Shown here one piece after another: positions 1 to 6,039 of a stretch of DNA of 8,690 nucleotides (the first letter of the stretch is position 1; the number at the start of each line of letters is the position of its first letter). The DNA is taken from positions 1 through 8,690 of the forward strand of contig JAJAZG010000314.1 in NCBI GenBank assembly GCA_026785865.1, given 5' to 3'. Source of the DNA: Pseudanabaena sp. CAN_BIN31 (lineage in GTDB: Bacteria > Cyanobacteriota > Cyanobacteriia > Pseudanabaenales > Pseudanabaenaceae). Made by a program: the position numbers and the translations under genes. A model generated the notes under the pieces. It was not told the origin of the DNA and did not search any database. It worked only from the letters and a program-made list of their open reading frames with translations.

Positions 1-110
1 CTGTCACAATTCACACGGCTGTCATGAAAAATATCACAAAAAGTATCACAAAGTTATGCAATGAGCGCAATATCTTAATCTATTTCTTTAGTTTAGCCCT
101 AAGCAATTAT

Positions 111-124
111 ATCGCGATCGCGAT
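111..124. repeat. HIP1-containing 14-bp palindrome
   Basis: ATCGCGATCGCGAT is a perfect palindrome containing the cyanobacterial HIP1 octamer GCGATCGC at 114-121. It directly abuts the long hairpin at 122-171. HIP1 octamers recur through the window (for example 446, 649, 854, 3565, 3581, 3835, 3900, 4030, 4075), which is the main compositional evidence for a cyanobacterial host. Confidence 0.8.
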
Positions 125-171
125 AAATCCCAAAAAGGTGTGGCGTATGCCACACCTTTTTGGGATTTATC
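122..171. terminator. Long symmetric hairpin, probable bidirectional terminator
   Basis: Two 23-nt arms (122-144 and 149-171) are perfectly complementary around a four-base loop GTAT. The core stem GGTGTGGC/GCCACACC (137-144/149-156) is followed by five T on the plus strand (157-161) and, by symmetry, five T on the minus strand (136-132). It therefore has the form of a rho-independent terminator in both directions. The minus-strand metalloprotease gene ends inside it: its TGA stop is the complement of 170-172. The stem is much longer than a terminator needs, so it may also be a copy of a dispersed intergenic repeat; that part is inference. Confidence 0.7.
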
Positions 172-922
172 AAAAATCAAGCCATGCTGGAATAATTTTC
201 CATGCTTGATTAAGAGATTTATCTAAGATTAAGTAGTTTGACTCAAACTTACTAACCAACTTCCAAAATTTATCTGAATGATTCATATGAACTGTATGAC
301 AAAGCTCATGGAGCAACACATACTCAACCACATTAGCTTCGAGAAAAAGTAGTTTGTAGTTAAGACTAATATTGCGATTGCCAGAGCAGCTTCCCCATAG
401 AGTCTTTTGACTCCGCACGGCAGTGGTGCGATAGGGCAACTTGGCGCGATCGCTGACTTTGTGTAACCAACGGCATAAATCTTTCTCGGCTTTTTGGATT
501 AGCCATTGTTTTAGGAAAAATTTACAGGCGACGATATCCGCAATATTGCCAGTTAAAATTAATCTTAGTTCTGCTTCTTTTTCATTAATGTTAATTGTTC
601 TTAATTTTGTCGGGGACTGCCGATACTCAATCTGCCACTCTTCATTTAGCGATCGCAATTTGATGCTGTCAGGCAACTCATGGGGCGCTTGAGCCTGCAA
701 AAAAGCTTCACGCTGATCGAGTTTGAGTTGATTGCGAAGAATCCAATCGCGCTTTTTTTGAACAAGCTCAGGAACCTTGTGATGATCGTAATCAACAGGG
801 ATCACCACCTCTAAACCAGCTTCTACGGAGAGCGAAAGCCGCACAGATTTGGCGCGATCGCTTACCCGCACGGTATAAGCTGGCAAGTCAGCATTAATTA
901 AAGATTGGGAACCAGATGTCAT
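170..922 (-). CDS. YgjP/DUF45-type zinc metalloprotease (M48-like)
   Basis: This encodes a 250-residue soluble protein with no signal peptide, so it is probably cytoplasmic. The zinc-protease signature HELCH lies at residues 205-209, followed by NHSDKFW, whose His215 is the expected third metal ligand. A conserved WGSC block (176-179) precedes it, as in the YgjP-like DUF45 family related to SprT/WLM peptidases. The length suits that family. The substrate is unknown; a role in protein quality control or DNA-protein crosslink processing is only by analogy. The ATG at 922 lacks a strong Shine-Dalgarno motif. It lies 17 bp after the SPOR-like gene, so the two are probably co-transcribed, and the unit ends in the hairpin at 122-171. 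Family assignment is firm; function is not. Confidence 0.88.
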   Translation of the reverse strand: MTSGSQSLINADLPAYTVRVSDRAKSVRLSLSVEAGLEVVIPVDYDHHKVPELVQKKRDWILRNQLKLDQREAFLQAQAPHELPDSIKLRSLNEEWQIEYRQSPTKLRTININEKEAELRLILTGNIADIVACKFFLKQWLIQKAEKDLCRWLHKVSDRAKLPYRTTAVRSQKTLWGSCSGNRNISLNYKLLFLEANVVEYVLLHELCHTVHMNHSDKFWKLVSKFESNYLILDKSLNQAWKIIPAWLDF

Positions 923-939
923 AGGTTTAATCTTGAGCT

Positions 940-1827
940 TTAATCTTGAAGCAAAATTGTATTTGGATAGCGAGCATTTAAGCGATCGCGCTCGCGATGG
1001 GCATTACTACGATTGGTGTAAGTGCGTACTTGTATATAAGATTTTCCTTTAAAAATCGTCACAAGAGCATCAGACGCAATTACTCGTAACTCTCTTAAGG
1101 TATTCGCATTTGTATTGGGAACTAAAACACGATAAATAGTTGCAGAGGAAGTTGGAACTGAAGTTGTGGGAATAGAAGTTATCGGAATAGAACTTGCAGA
1201 ATTTGGTGATGAGATTAGAGATGCACTAACTACTTGGGCAGCTAGCCCTTGACTGCGAAGCCTAGTCGCGATCGCATTAGCACTCTGTAGACTCGATAAT
1301 GTTGCGGCTAAAAGTACCGACCGATTATTAAACGTTGCCAAAACTGCCCCTTTGCCAGTTAGCGATTGCACTTGTTGAATTGCCATATTTGGTTCATTGT
1401 TCAGTTCGACCAAAACCATTACGGCTTGCAAGTCAGCAGGAATATCATTTACTTTTGTCGAGAAAGAATGCACAACTGCATCTAGCCCTAATCCCCGCAG
1501 TTGATTCGCCCGAAATGTGGCAGCTTTAGCATTATCAAAGCCGCCAAAAAAAGTCATTGAATTATTCAGATATCCACAAGGCACAGCAGCGATCGCCAGA
1601 AACTCTGGCAACTGGGGCAATCGGTTTGCAGGACGCTCTAGTATAACGACATAACGTCGGTTGCTTAGCTGTGGACAGGTAAGTGCAGAGTTTATCGGCT
1701 GAGCGATCGCCCTTGATGGAGTTGCCAAACCATCAACTAAGGCAAGGCAAGTTATAAAAATACAGCCAGTGACATAGTTAGCGGCGATCGCCCACGATGA
1801 ACTACGGCTAAGTCTTAAAGATTTCAA
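940..1827 (-). CDS. Exported protein with three SPOR-like repeats
   Basis: This encodes a 295-residue protein of unknown function. The N-terminus is basic, then hydrophobic (about 14-33), ending in an Ala-Ile-Ala site before Gln43, so export across the inner membrane is likely. Three related segments of about 65 residues follow (58-121, 136-203, 232-293). Each has a beta-rich start such as RYVVIL, VMVLVEL or YRVLV, then an A-x(6)-L helix and, in the first two, GL-D/A-A-V. This resembles the SPOR fold, which binds denuded peptidoglycan in other proteins, but I cannot confirm homology. A Ser/Thr/Pro-rich linker (about 205-231) separates repeats two and three. The start is TTG at 1827, because an in-frame stop lies just upstream and no ATG precedes the signal peptide; GGTGA six bases upstream could serve as ribosome-binding site. 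It is the first gene of a two-gene unit with the metalloprotease. Confidence 0.75.
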   Translation of the reverse strand: MKSLRLSRSSSWAIAANYVTGCIFITCLALVDGLATPSRAIAQPINSALTCPQLSNRRYVVILERPANRLPQLPEFLAIAAVPCGYLNNSMTFFGGFDNAKAATFRANQLRGLGLDAVVHSFSTKVNDIPADLQAVMVLVELNNEPNMAIQQVQSLTGKGAVLATFNNRSVLLAATLSSLQSANAIATRLRSQGLAAQVVSASLISSPNSASSIPITSIPTTSVPTSSATIYRVLVPNTNANTLRELRVIASDALVTIFKGKSYIQVRTYTNRSNAHRERDRLNARYPNTILLQD

Positions 1828-1892
1828 CTTTGATCACCAATTTGTCCTCAATAATTTTGGTATACCACTATATTTTGCGAATTACCATAATT

Positions 1893-2062
1893 TTGACATC
1901 CTCTCAGCGCTGAAGCGACTGAGATTCCTAAGACTCACAACTTAGGTTTCTGCTTCTTTCCATTACTGGGATTTCGCAACTGCCTCCACGCACGAAGCGC
2001 TTTTCGGTCTTATGTTCGCTCTACAGACTTAAGGTTTTACCTTCCCGCAAGCCCTGCGGTAC
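1893..2062 (-). ncRNA. Possible omegaRNA-like right-end RNA (remnant)
   Basis: In IS200/IS605 elements the TnpB guide RNA (omegaRNA) comes from the right end and reads out into flanking DNA. Here the minus-strand right end keeps successive stems: 2045-2059 (CCGCA/TGCGG), 2031-2043 (AAGGT/ACCTT), 1927-1946 (CCTAAG/CTTAGG) and the terminal bulged hairpin 1903-1923. If transcribed, the guide would begin just past 1893 and read toward the 940-1827 gene. No tnpB is present in the window, so any partner would have to act in trans. The 5' end is a guess and expression is unknown. Confidence 0.35.
1903..1923 (-). repeat. Right-end imperfect hairpin of IS605-like element
   Basis: CTCAG pairs with CTGAG and CGCT with AGCG around a GA loop, with one unpaired A at 1918. 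Bulged end hairpins of this kind are what TnpA-type HUH transposases recognise in this family. Confidence 0.7.
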
Positions 2063-2120
2063 AGTTAAAGCATAGCAAAGAAAAAGATTAAAGGGAATAA
2101 ATTCCCTCGTTCGTTTACCT

Positions 2121-2140
2121 CTCAGCCCTAAAGGGCTGAG
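2121..2140 (-). repeat. Left-end hairpin of IS605-like element
   Basis: CTCAGCCCT (2121-2129) and AGGGCTGAG (2132-2140) form a perfect nine-bp stem with an AA loop. The outer bases match those of the right-end hairpin, supporting a shared origin as the two ends of one element. A simple terminator is less likely because no T-tract follows on either side. Confidence 0.7.
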
Positions 2141-2194
2141 TTTCCCATGTATCGTATATCTCTATGAATTAACAAACACTCACTGAGAATTTAG

Positions 2195-2833
2195 ATGGAT
2201 ATTCATGCATTAAGAGAAGAATATAAAATAGGAGAACTTAGACGCAAAGATCTCCAAGACGATCCCTTTAAGCAATTTGAGACTTGGTTTCAGCAAGCTT
2301 GTAATGCTGAATTGCTAGAGCCAAATGCGATGACCTTAGCGACGGTTTCTGAAAAAGGACAGCCATTTATGCGGACAGTCTTGCTGAAATATTTTGATGC
2401 ACAGGGACTTGTCTTCTTCAGCAATTACGAGAGTCGCAAGGCGCAACAAATTGAAGCAAATTCTCATGTGTCGATCCTATTTACTTGGTTGCCTCTACAG
2501 CGACAAATTCACATTACAGGAACCGCCGAGAAAGTGACTACCGCCGAATCATTTTCATACTTTACTTCACGCCCTAGAGGTAGCCAGCTAGGAGCTTGGA
2601 CTTCTCAGCAAAGTTCTGTAATTTCTTCGCGCCAACTTTTGTTGATGCAATTTGAAGAGATTAAGCACAAATTTTTGGATGGAGAGATACCTTTGCCAGA
2701 CTTTTGGGGTGGATATCGGATCGTTCCTAATAGTTTTGAGTTTTGGCAAGGATGTACTAATCGTTTGCACGATCGCTTCTTATATACTCATCAAGAGGAC
2801 AAATCTTGGCAAATCCAAAGGTTAGCCCCTTAA
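2195..2833 (+). CDS. pdxH: Pyridoxamine/pyridoxine 5'-phosphate oxidase
   Basis: This FMN enzyme oxidises pyridoxamine or pyridoxine 5'-phosphate with O2 to pyridoxal 5'-phosphate in vitamin B6 salvage (EC 1.4.3.5), in the cytoplasm. The 212-residue length is typical. Visible family motifs, in order: RTVLLK (60-65) and FFSNYESRK (74-82) of the FMN-binding split barrel; QRQIHITG (102-109); SYFTSRPRGSQLGAW (121-135) of the substrate and dimer region; WGGYR (171-175); FWQG (183-186); RLHDR (190-194); and the characteristic RLAP C-terminus. The ATG at 2195 gives the expected N-terminal helix; the Shine-Dalgarno is weak. It begins 45 bp past the IS605-like element, and I see no convincing promoter in between. 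A small membrane protein follows after 16 bp and is probably co-transcribed. Confidence 0.97.
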   Translation: MDIHALREEYKIGELRRKDLQDDPFKQFETWFQQACNAELLEPNAMTLATVSEKGQPFMRTVLLKYFDAQGLVFFSNYESRKAQQIEANSHVSILFTWLPLQRQIHITGTAEKVTTAESFSYFTSRPRGSQLGAWTSQQSSVISSRQLLLMQFEEIKHKFLDGEIPLPDFWGGYRIVPNSFEFWQGCTNRLHDRFLYTHQEDKSWQIQRLAP

Positions 2834-2849
2834 AAATTCACCACAATTT

Positions 2850-3302
2850 ATGGTAACTATGGGATCGATCACGCTTGTTTTAGTTGGACTGTTAAGTTTT
2901 TCGGGGCTTGGGTACTTTGTAGCCGTGCCTTTGCAATTAGCTAAAGTCCAAAACAGCCATATTCAACGCAATGTCCCAAGTCAGTTTGATGAGGTTCTTC
3001 AACGCGATCTCACCAGCTATTTTCAAGGCTTAAATGCAGAAATCATAAAAGTTGAGTATGAGCTTTTACGAAATGTGCCTACGCAAGTCAGCGTTGGTAC
3101 ACCTAAATATTATATTTGGGTGAAACTATATGGACAAAAAGGGTTGATTGAGGAAGGCGCGGTCAAGGTTGCCGCAGTAGAAAAAATGCAATTTACTGTA
3201 CTGAACTACTCAGCGATCGCCGATTTAAAAAAATCTCCAGAAAGAATAAATCAAGTATTTCCATTACCTGTTGGTGACAAAATCCGATCGCATATCAAAT
3301 AA
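2850..3302 (+). CDS. Small membrane-anchored protein of unknown function
   Basis: I do not recognise this 150-residue protein. One hydrophobic segment at about residues 4-26 looks like an N-terminal anchor or uncleaved signal. The remaining roughly 120 residues are mixed helix and strand, with KYYIWVKLYGQKG (105-117) as a likely amphipathic strand hairpin, and would lie outside the cytoplasmic membrane under the usual topology. It starts 16 bp after pdxH, so it is probably in the same transcript, though nothing ties it to B6 metabolism. A second Met at residue 4 is an equally possible start, and neither has a clear ribosome-binding site. One HIP1 octamer lies inside, as in native genes here. 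Its last eight bases overlap the end of glk on the other strand. Confidence 0.75.
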   Translation: MVTMGSITLVLVGLLSFSGLGYFVAVPLQLAKVQNSHIQRNVPSQFDEVLQRDLTSYFQGLNAEIIKVEYELLRNVPTQVSVGTPKYYIWVKLYGQKGLIEEGAVKVAAVEKMQFTVLNYSAIADLKKSPERINQVFPLPVGDKIRSHIK

Positions 3303-4305
3303 AGCTTGCAGCATGAAGCATCGCGCCAATTAGTCCCACTTCAGGATTCAGCACAACGTGAATCGGAATGTCTTCTAAAATAGGGCTAACTCGACCCTTG
3401 CTTTTTAAAATTCGCAAAAATGTTTCACCCTGTAGCAAAGGTAATATTTTCGGAGCAATGCCACCCGCAATATATAAGCCACCACGGGGAATTAATTTCA
3501 ATGCCAAATTTCCAACTTCGGCGGCGTATGCTTCCACAAACATTTGCATAGTTTGCGTAGCTAGGCGATCGCTACTTATTGCGATCGCCGCCGCCACATC
3601 AACATTAAGATCACCTGCTTCCCAAAGTCTTACTTTTTCCGCAACATCAGCCGACTCAGGCGATGCTCGCCGATCGCGCAAAAACTGATAAATAGATACA
3701 ATTCCCAGCCCTGATACCACGCGCTCGACCGATACGCGATTGTAGCGCTTTCGCAAATATTGCAATAACCCGATCTCTAAATCATTCCTTGGCGCAAAAT
3801 CTGTATGTCCGCCCTCAGTGGGATAGACCTTATAGCGATCGCCATCCCATCCTAAATATGCTTCGCCCAAGCCAGTCCCTGCCCCAATTACCCCAATCGG
3901 CGATCGCTCGATCATTCGTCCTGCTTGCAAAGTATATAAATCATGGGGCTGCAAACCTAAAACGCCATAGCCGACTGCGACAAAGTCATTGATTAGACTT
4001 ACTTTGTCAATATTGAATTCTTCGGCAAGGCGATCGCTATTTAAATTCCAACCTAAATTAGTAAGCTGTGATTGGCGATCGCGCACAGGCCCCGCAATCC
4101 CAAAACAAGCTGATGATAATACTGGCAAATCACCTAAATCCATTTTGGCAGCTACTAAAAACTCGTGTAAAACGTCCGAAAAACTGGCATAGTTGGCACT
4201 AGCAAAGCGTTGTTCACACAAGGTTGTAAACCCATCAGCATTTTGCTCAGCAAGACACAAAAGAGTCTTTGTCCCGCCAATATCACCAGCTAAAATTATC
4301 GCCAT
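3295..4305 (-). CDS. glk: Glucokinase
   Basis: This is an ATP-dependent glucokinase (EC 2.7.1.2) of the bacterial Glk family, converting glucose to glucose 6-phosphate in the cytoplasm and feeding the oxidative pentose phosphate pathway and glycolysis in the dark. The 336-residue protein is full length. Motifs: DIGGTKT (8-14, phosphate-1 loop of the ASKHA fold), FGIAGPV (68-74), LTNLGW (81-86), LINDFVA (104-110, with the catalytic base Asp107), GAGTGLG (141-147, phosphate-2), EGGH (164-167), SGLG (198-201) and a late AGGIAPK block of the adenosine site. It starts 19 bp after the DUF3037 gene on the same strand and could be read from the same transcript, though it may have its own promoter. 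It contains six HIP1 octamers, in contrast to the two genes upstream. Confidence 0.96.
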   Translation of the reverse strand: MAIILAGDIGGTKTLLCLAEQNADGFTTLCEQRFASANYASFSDVLHEFLVAAKMDLGDLPVLSSACFGIAGPVRDRQSQLTNLGWNLNSDRLAEEFNIDKVSLINDFVAVGYGVLGLQPHDLYTLQAGRMIERSPIGVIGAGTGLGEAYLGWDGDRYKVYPTEGGHTDFAPRNDLEIGLLQYLRKRYNRVSVERVVSGLGIVSIYQFLRDRRASPESADVAEKVRLWEAGDLNVDVAAAIAISSDRLATQTMQMFVEAYAAEVGNLALKLIPRGGLYIAGGIAPKILPLLQGETFLRILKSKGRVSPILEDIPIHVVLNPEVGLIGAMLHAASFI

Positions 4306-4324
4306 AGATTTAGGTATTTAGTTT

Positions 4325-5164
4325 TTAAACAAGGTTTGCTTTTGTAAGAACTTGATTAGTCCAAGCAGGAACCTCTTCTTCTAACAAAACCGATGCCCCA
4401 AGATTGGCATAGGTTTCTATAGTATGCTCATAAGTATCATGTAACTGACAGTTGCCTGAATCTTTGAGTTTAGGTGGCAAAGTCACCACAGCTAAAGGGA
4501 AATCAGGATCTCTTTGTTTAACATCCTCGATCCACCAAGACAAAGCATCTAGAGTTTCCTTATGAGTGCGAATCTCAAAAGAGATTCCATGAGCTGCTAA
4601 GTATGGACGACCATTAGCTACCAAAACATCAAAGTTATGAGAACTTCGAGATCCTTTAACGATTGCATCCGCATCTTTTTTGAAAAATTCGGATGCTCTA
4701 TTTCCTAATCGATCTTTTAAAACAGCCCTAACGCTAGAAGCAACTACTCTTTTTGCTGCCTGTCGATCCCGCATATTTTGATGTGTAGGAATTTCATCTA
4801 CTAAATATGTATTAATAGTGTCTTCAAAAACATTATCAATATTTTCAAGCGATCCTCTAGGTTCGGTAAATTGGATACTATTAATCCAGCCTCGTGAAAC
4901 TTTACGCAACCTCTCCACTCTGCTCTGTTCACTACTGGGATTGTCATTAGGGAAAAGCAAACCATTTTTAGAGGCTTCACCCATCCGCTTGGCAAAATCT
5001 CGTAAAAATTTTGTGTCCTCTCCTGCAAACGAGTTAATTCGTTCCCAGCTATGTAAAAAATGAACTTTGACAATTTCCTCGTTAAAAACAATCACGCCAA
5101 TATTAATCCGCTCATCTGCGATCGGATTAGGCACATATTGAATAACGCTATATCTGCTTGCCAT
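4325..5164 (-). CDS. DUF3037 domain protein, partner of HipA-like kinase
   Basis: The protein has 279 residues from the chosen ATG at 5164. A longer frame could start at TTG 5194, but that would overlap the kinase gene by 17 bp. The ATG is preferred because the family begins near MASRYSVIQYVPNP and an AGGA motif lies upstream, touching the kinase TAG stop, which suggests translational coupling. Residues 4-30 (YSVIQYVPNP then ERINIGVIVF) are the DUF3037 hallmark. The C-terminal half (about 175-235) looks like a separate alpha/beta domain, with FDVLVANG and LAVVTLPPK strands. No signal or membrane segment is seen. No biochemical function is established for DUF3037; recurrent pairing with HipA-like kinases suggests a partner, regulator or substrate, which is inference. 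The gene has no complete HIP1 octamer. Confidence 0.82.
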   Translation of the reverse strand: MASRYSVIQYVPNPIADERINIGVIVFNEEIVKVHFLHSWERINSFAGEDTKFLRDFAKRMGEASKNGLLFPNDNPSSEQSRVERLRKVSRGWINSIQFTEPRGSLENIDNVFEDTINTYLVDEIPTHQNMRDRQAAKRVVASSVRAVLKDRLGNRASEFFKKDADAIVKGSRSSHNFDVLVANGRPYLAAHGISFEIRTHKETLDALSWWIEDVKQRDPDFPLAVVTLPPKLKDSGNCQLHDTYEHTIETYANLGASVLLEEEVPAWTNQVLTKANLV

Positions 5165-5177
5165 AATTGTCTTATTC

Positions 5178-5981
5178 CTAGCACAAAATCCCAAAGTTGA
5201 CTAGTAGATCATGCTGTCTTTGTATCAAGTATTCAACTAAAGCAATCCTTTCGTCAATGGTTATGCCCCACTCGTCAGGTACGCTACCAACTGCTTGAAC
5301 AATTATTTGTTCACTTATGCTTTCTTTTAAGCTGCACACTTGAACGGCGAAAGAATCCACTGTATTAAGCTTATATGTTGACACAATGAGGCGATCAGGT
5401 TCGGCAGGACGGACTTTTCTACCTAGACGTTCGATAGTCCATTCAGGACTACCTACGAAAAAATTACCATGATCGACTGAATAAACTAGTCTCGGTGAAT
5501 GCTTGGCATATATGAACTGGTGGTCGCTTGCATACATCCACCCATAAAGGACTGCCAAGGCAGCAAATCTAGGAAGATTTTTGGATTTGTCAACATGCAA
5601 AAAAAGCTCACGATCATCAGAACAATTAGGGATGAATTTTGTCCCATGAGCAATTCCAGTAGCCAAATAGCTAAATTCGGGGTTAATATCGAGCAAATCT
5701 TGTGATATTTCGATTAAATAAGGCTCACCTACTGGAGACTGCATAGCTTGCCCCAATTTTGCTACAACCCGATCATTAATAATTTGCCGACCAGCTTGCT
5801 TTCCCTTAACTACATATTCATTCCCATCGATTCCCCTAACCAATACAGGCTTTGCAGAAGATTGCCAACCCCTCCGAATAGTTGTAGCAATAATTGGCTC
5901 TTCAGGATTAGCGATTACAGTTTCTAAGGCTTGACGCAATACTTTTTTGCGCTCATCATCGAGTTTAAAATTTTCTTGCAC
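5178..5981 (-). CDS. HipA-like Ser/Thr kinase
   Basis: The protein has 267 residues and resembles the short HipA-like kinases (HipA_2 type) that lack the N-terminal subdomain of toxin HipA. Visible elements are EYVVKGK (55-61) with Lys59 as probable ATP-anchoring lysine, INDRVVAKLG (68-77) where HipA-type kinases usually have NE, a catalytic-loop candidate ASDHQFIY (151-158) with Asp153, and VDHG (169-172) in place of the metal-binding DFG. The loop lacks the usual Asn and has Tyr158 there, so activity should be treated as unproven. The start is GTG at 5981 with no obvious Shine-Dalgarno. No HipB-like antitoxin gene is adjacent; the next gene is DUF3037, 13 nt downstream. The HEAT-repeat gene ends 58 nt upstream. 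There is no complete HIP1 octamer here. Whether it is a toxin or housekeeping regulator cannot be told. Confidence 0.78.
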   Translation of the reverse strand: MQENFKLDDERKKVLRQALETVIANPEEPIIATTIRRGWQSSAKPVLVRGIDGNEYVVKGKQAGRQIINDRVVAKLGQAMQSPVGEPYLIEISQDLLDINPEFSYLATGIAHGTKFIPNCSDDRELFLHVDKSKNLPRFAALAVLYGWMYASDHQFIYAKHSPRLVYSVDHGNFFVGSPEWTIERLGRKVRPAEPDRLIVSTYKLNTVDSFAVQVCSLKESISEQIIVQAVGSVPDEWGITIDERIALVEYLIQRQHDLLVNFGILC

Positions 5982-5986
5982 AAATA

Positions 5987-5999
5987 TATCTTAAAGATA
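5987..5999. promoter_or_regulatory. Small palindrome before the kinase start, possible operator
   Basis: TATCTT-A-AAGATA is a perfect inverted repeat with six-base arms, six bases upstream of the GTG start of the HipA-like gene. On the minus strand a TACAAT box (complement of 6018-6023) lies a little further upstream and could be a -10 element, but no matching -35 is visible. An autoregulatory site is possible; the palindrome is short and AT-rich, so chance is also plausible. Confidence 0.25.
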
Positions 6000-6039
6000 G
6001 GAAGAGACAGGAAAATTATTGTAGAGCAAAAATATAACT

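Larger units (their letters stand above)
1893..2150 (-). mobile_element. Transposase-less IS200/IS605-type miniature element (PATE-like)
   Basis: The spacer between two divergent genes carries both ends of an IS200/IS605-family element without tnpA or tnpB. Read on the minus strand, the left end has a perfect nine-bp hairpin with a two-base loop (2121-2140). The right end has an imperfect hairpin with a bulged base (1903-1923) followed by GAGGATGTCAA. This matches the usual arrangement downstream of cyanobacterial tnpB genes. The two end hairpins share the outer sequence CTCAG/CTGAG and the following GAGAGG, as expected for ends read by one transposase. Inside are further stems at 2092-2107, 2045-2059, 2031-2043 and 1927-1946. 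There is no terminal inverted repeat or target duplication, which is normal for this family. The right boundary near 1893 (TCAA on the minus strand) is better supported than the left one, which is approximate. It may have separated or replaced the promoters of the flanking genes. Confidence 0.7.

Noticed and set aside
24..209. Open frame of 61 codons at the left edge
   Set aside because: It reads straight through the perfect hairpin and into the end of the metalloprotease gene, has no ribosome-binding site, and its second half is just the translated palindrome.
2000..2065. Remnant of a TnpB C-terminus within the IS605-like element
   Set aside because: Short minus-strand frames here give pieces such as GLREGKTLSL, but no zinc-finger or catalytic motif is present and all frames stop quickly. 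I call no protein remnant.
1903..2140. CRISPR-like repeat structure
   Set aside because: The CTCAG/CTGAG motifs occur only at the two element ends as hairpins; there is no regular repeat-spacer pattern anywhere in the window.
5165..5194. Longer start (TTG at 5194) for the DUF3037 gene
   Set aside because: It would overlap the kinase gene by 17 bp and add ten residues not expected in the family. ATG 5164 has a nearby AGGA motif and gives the family N-terminus.
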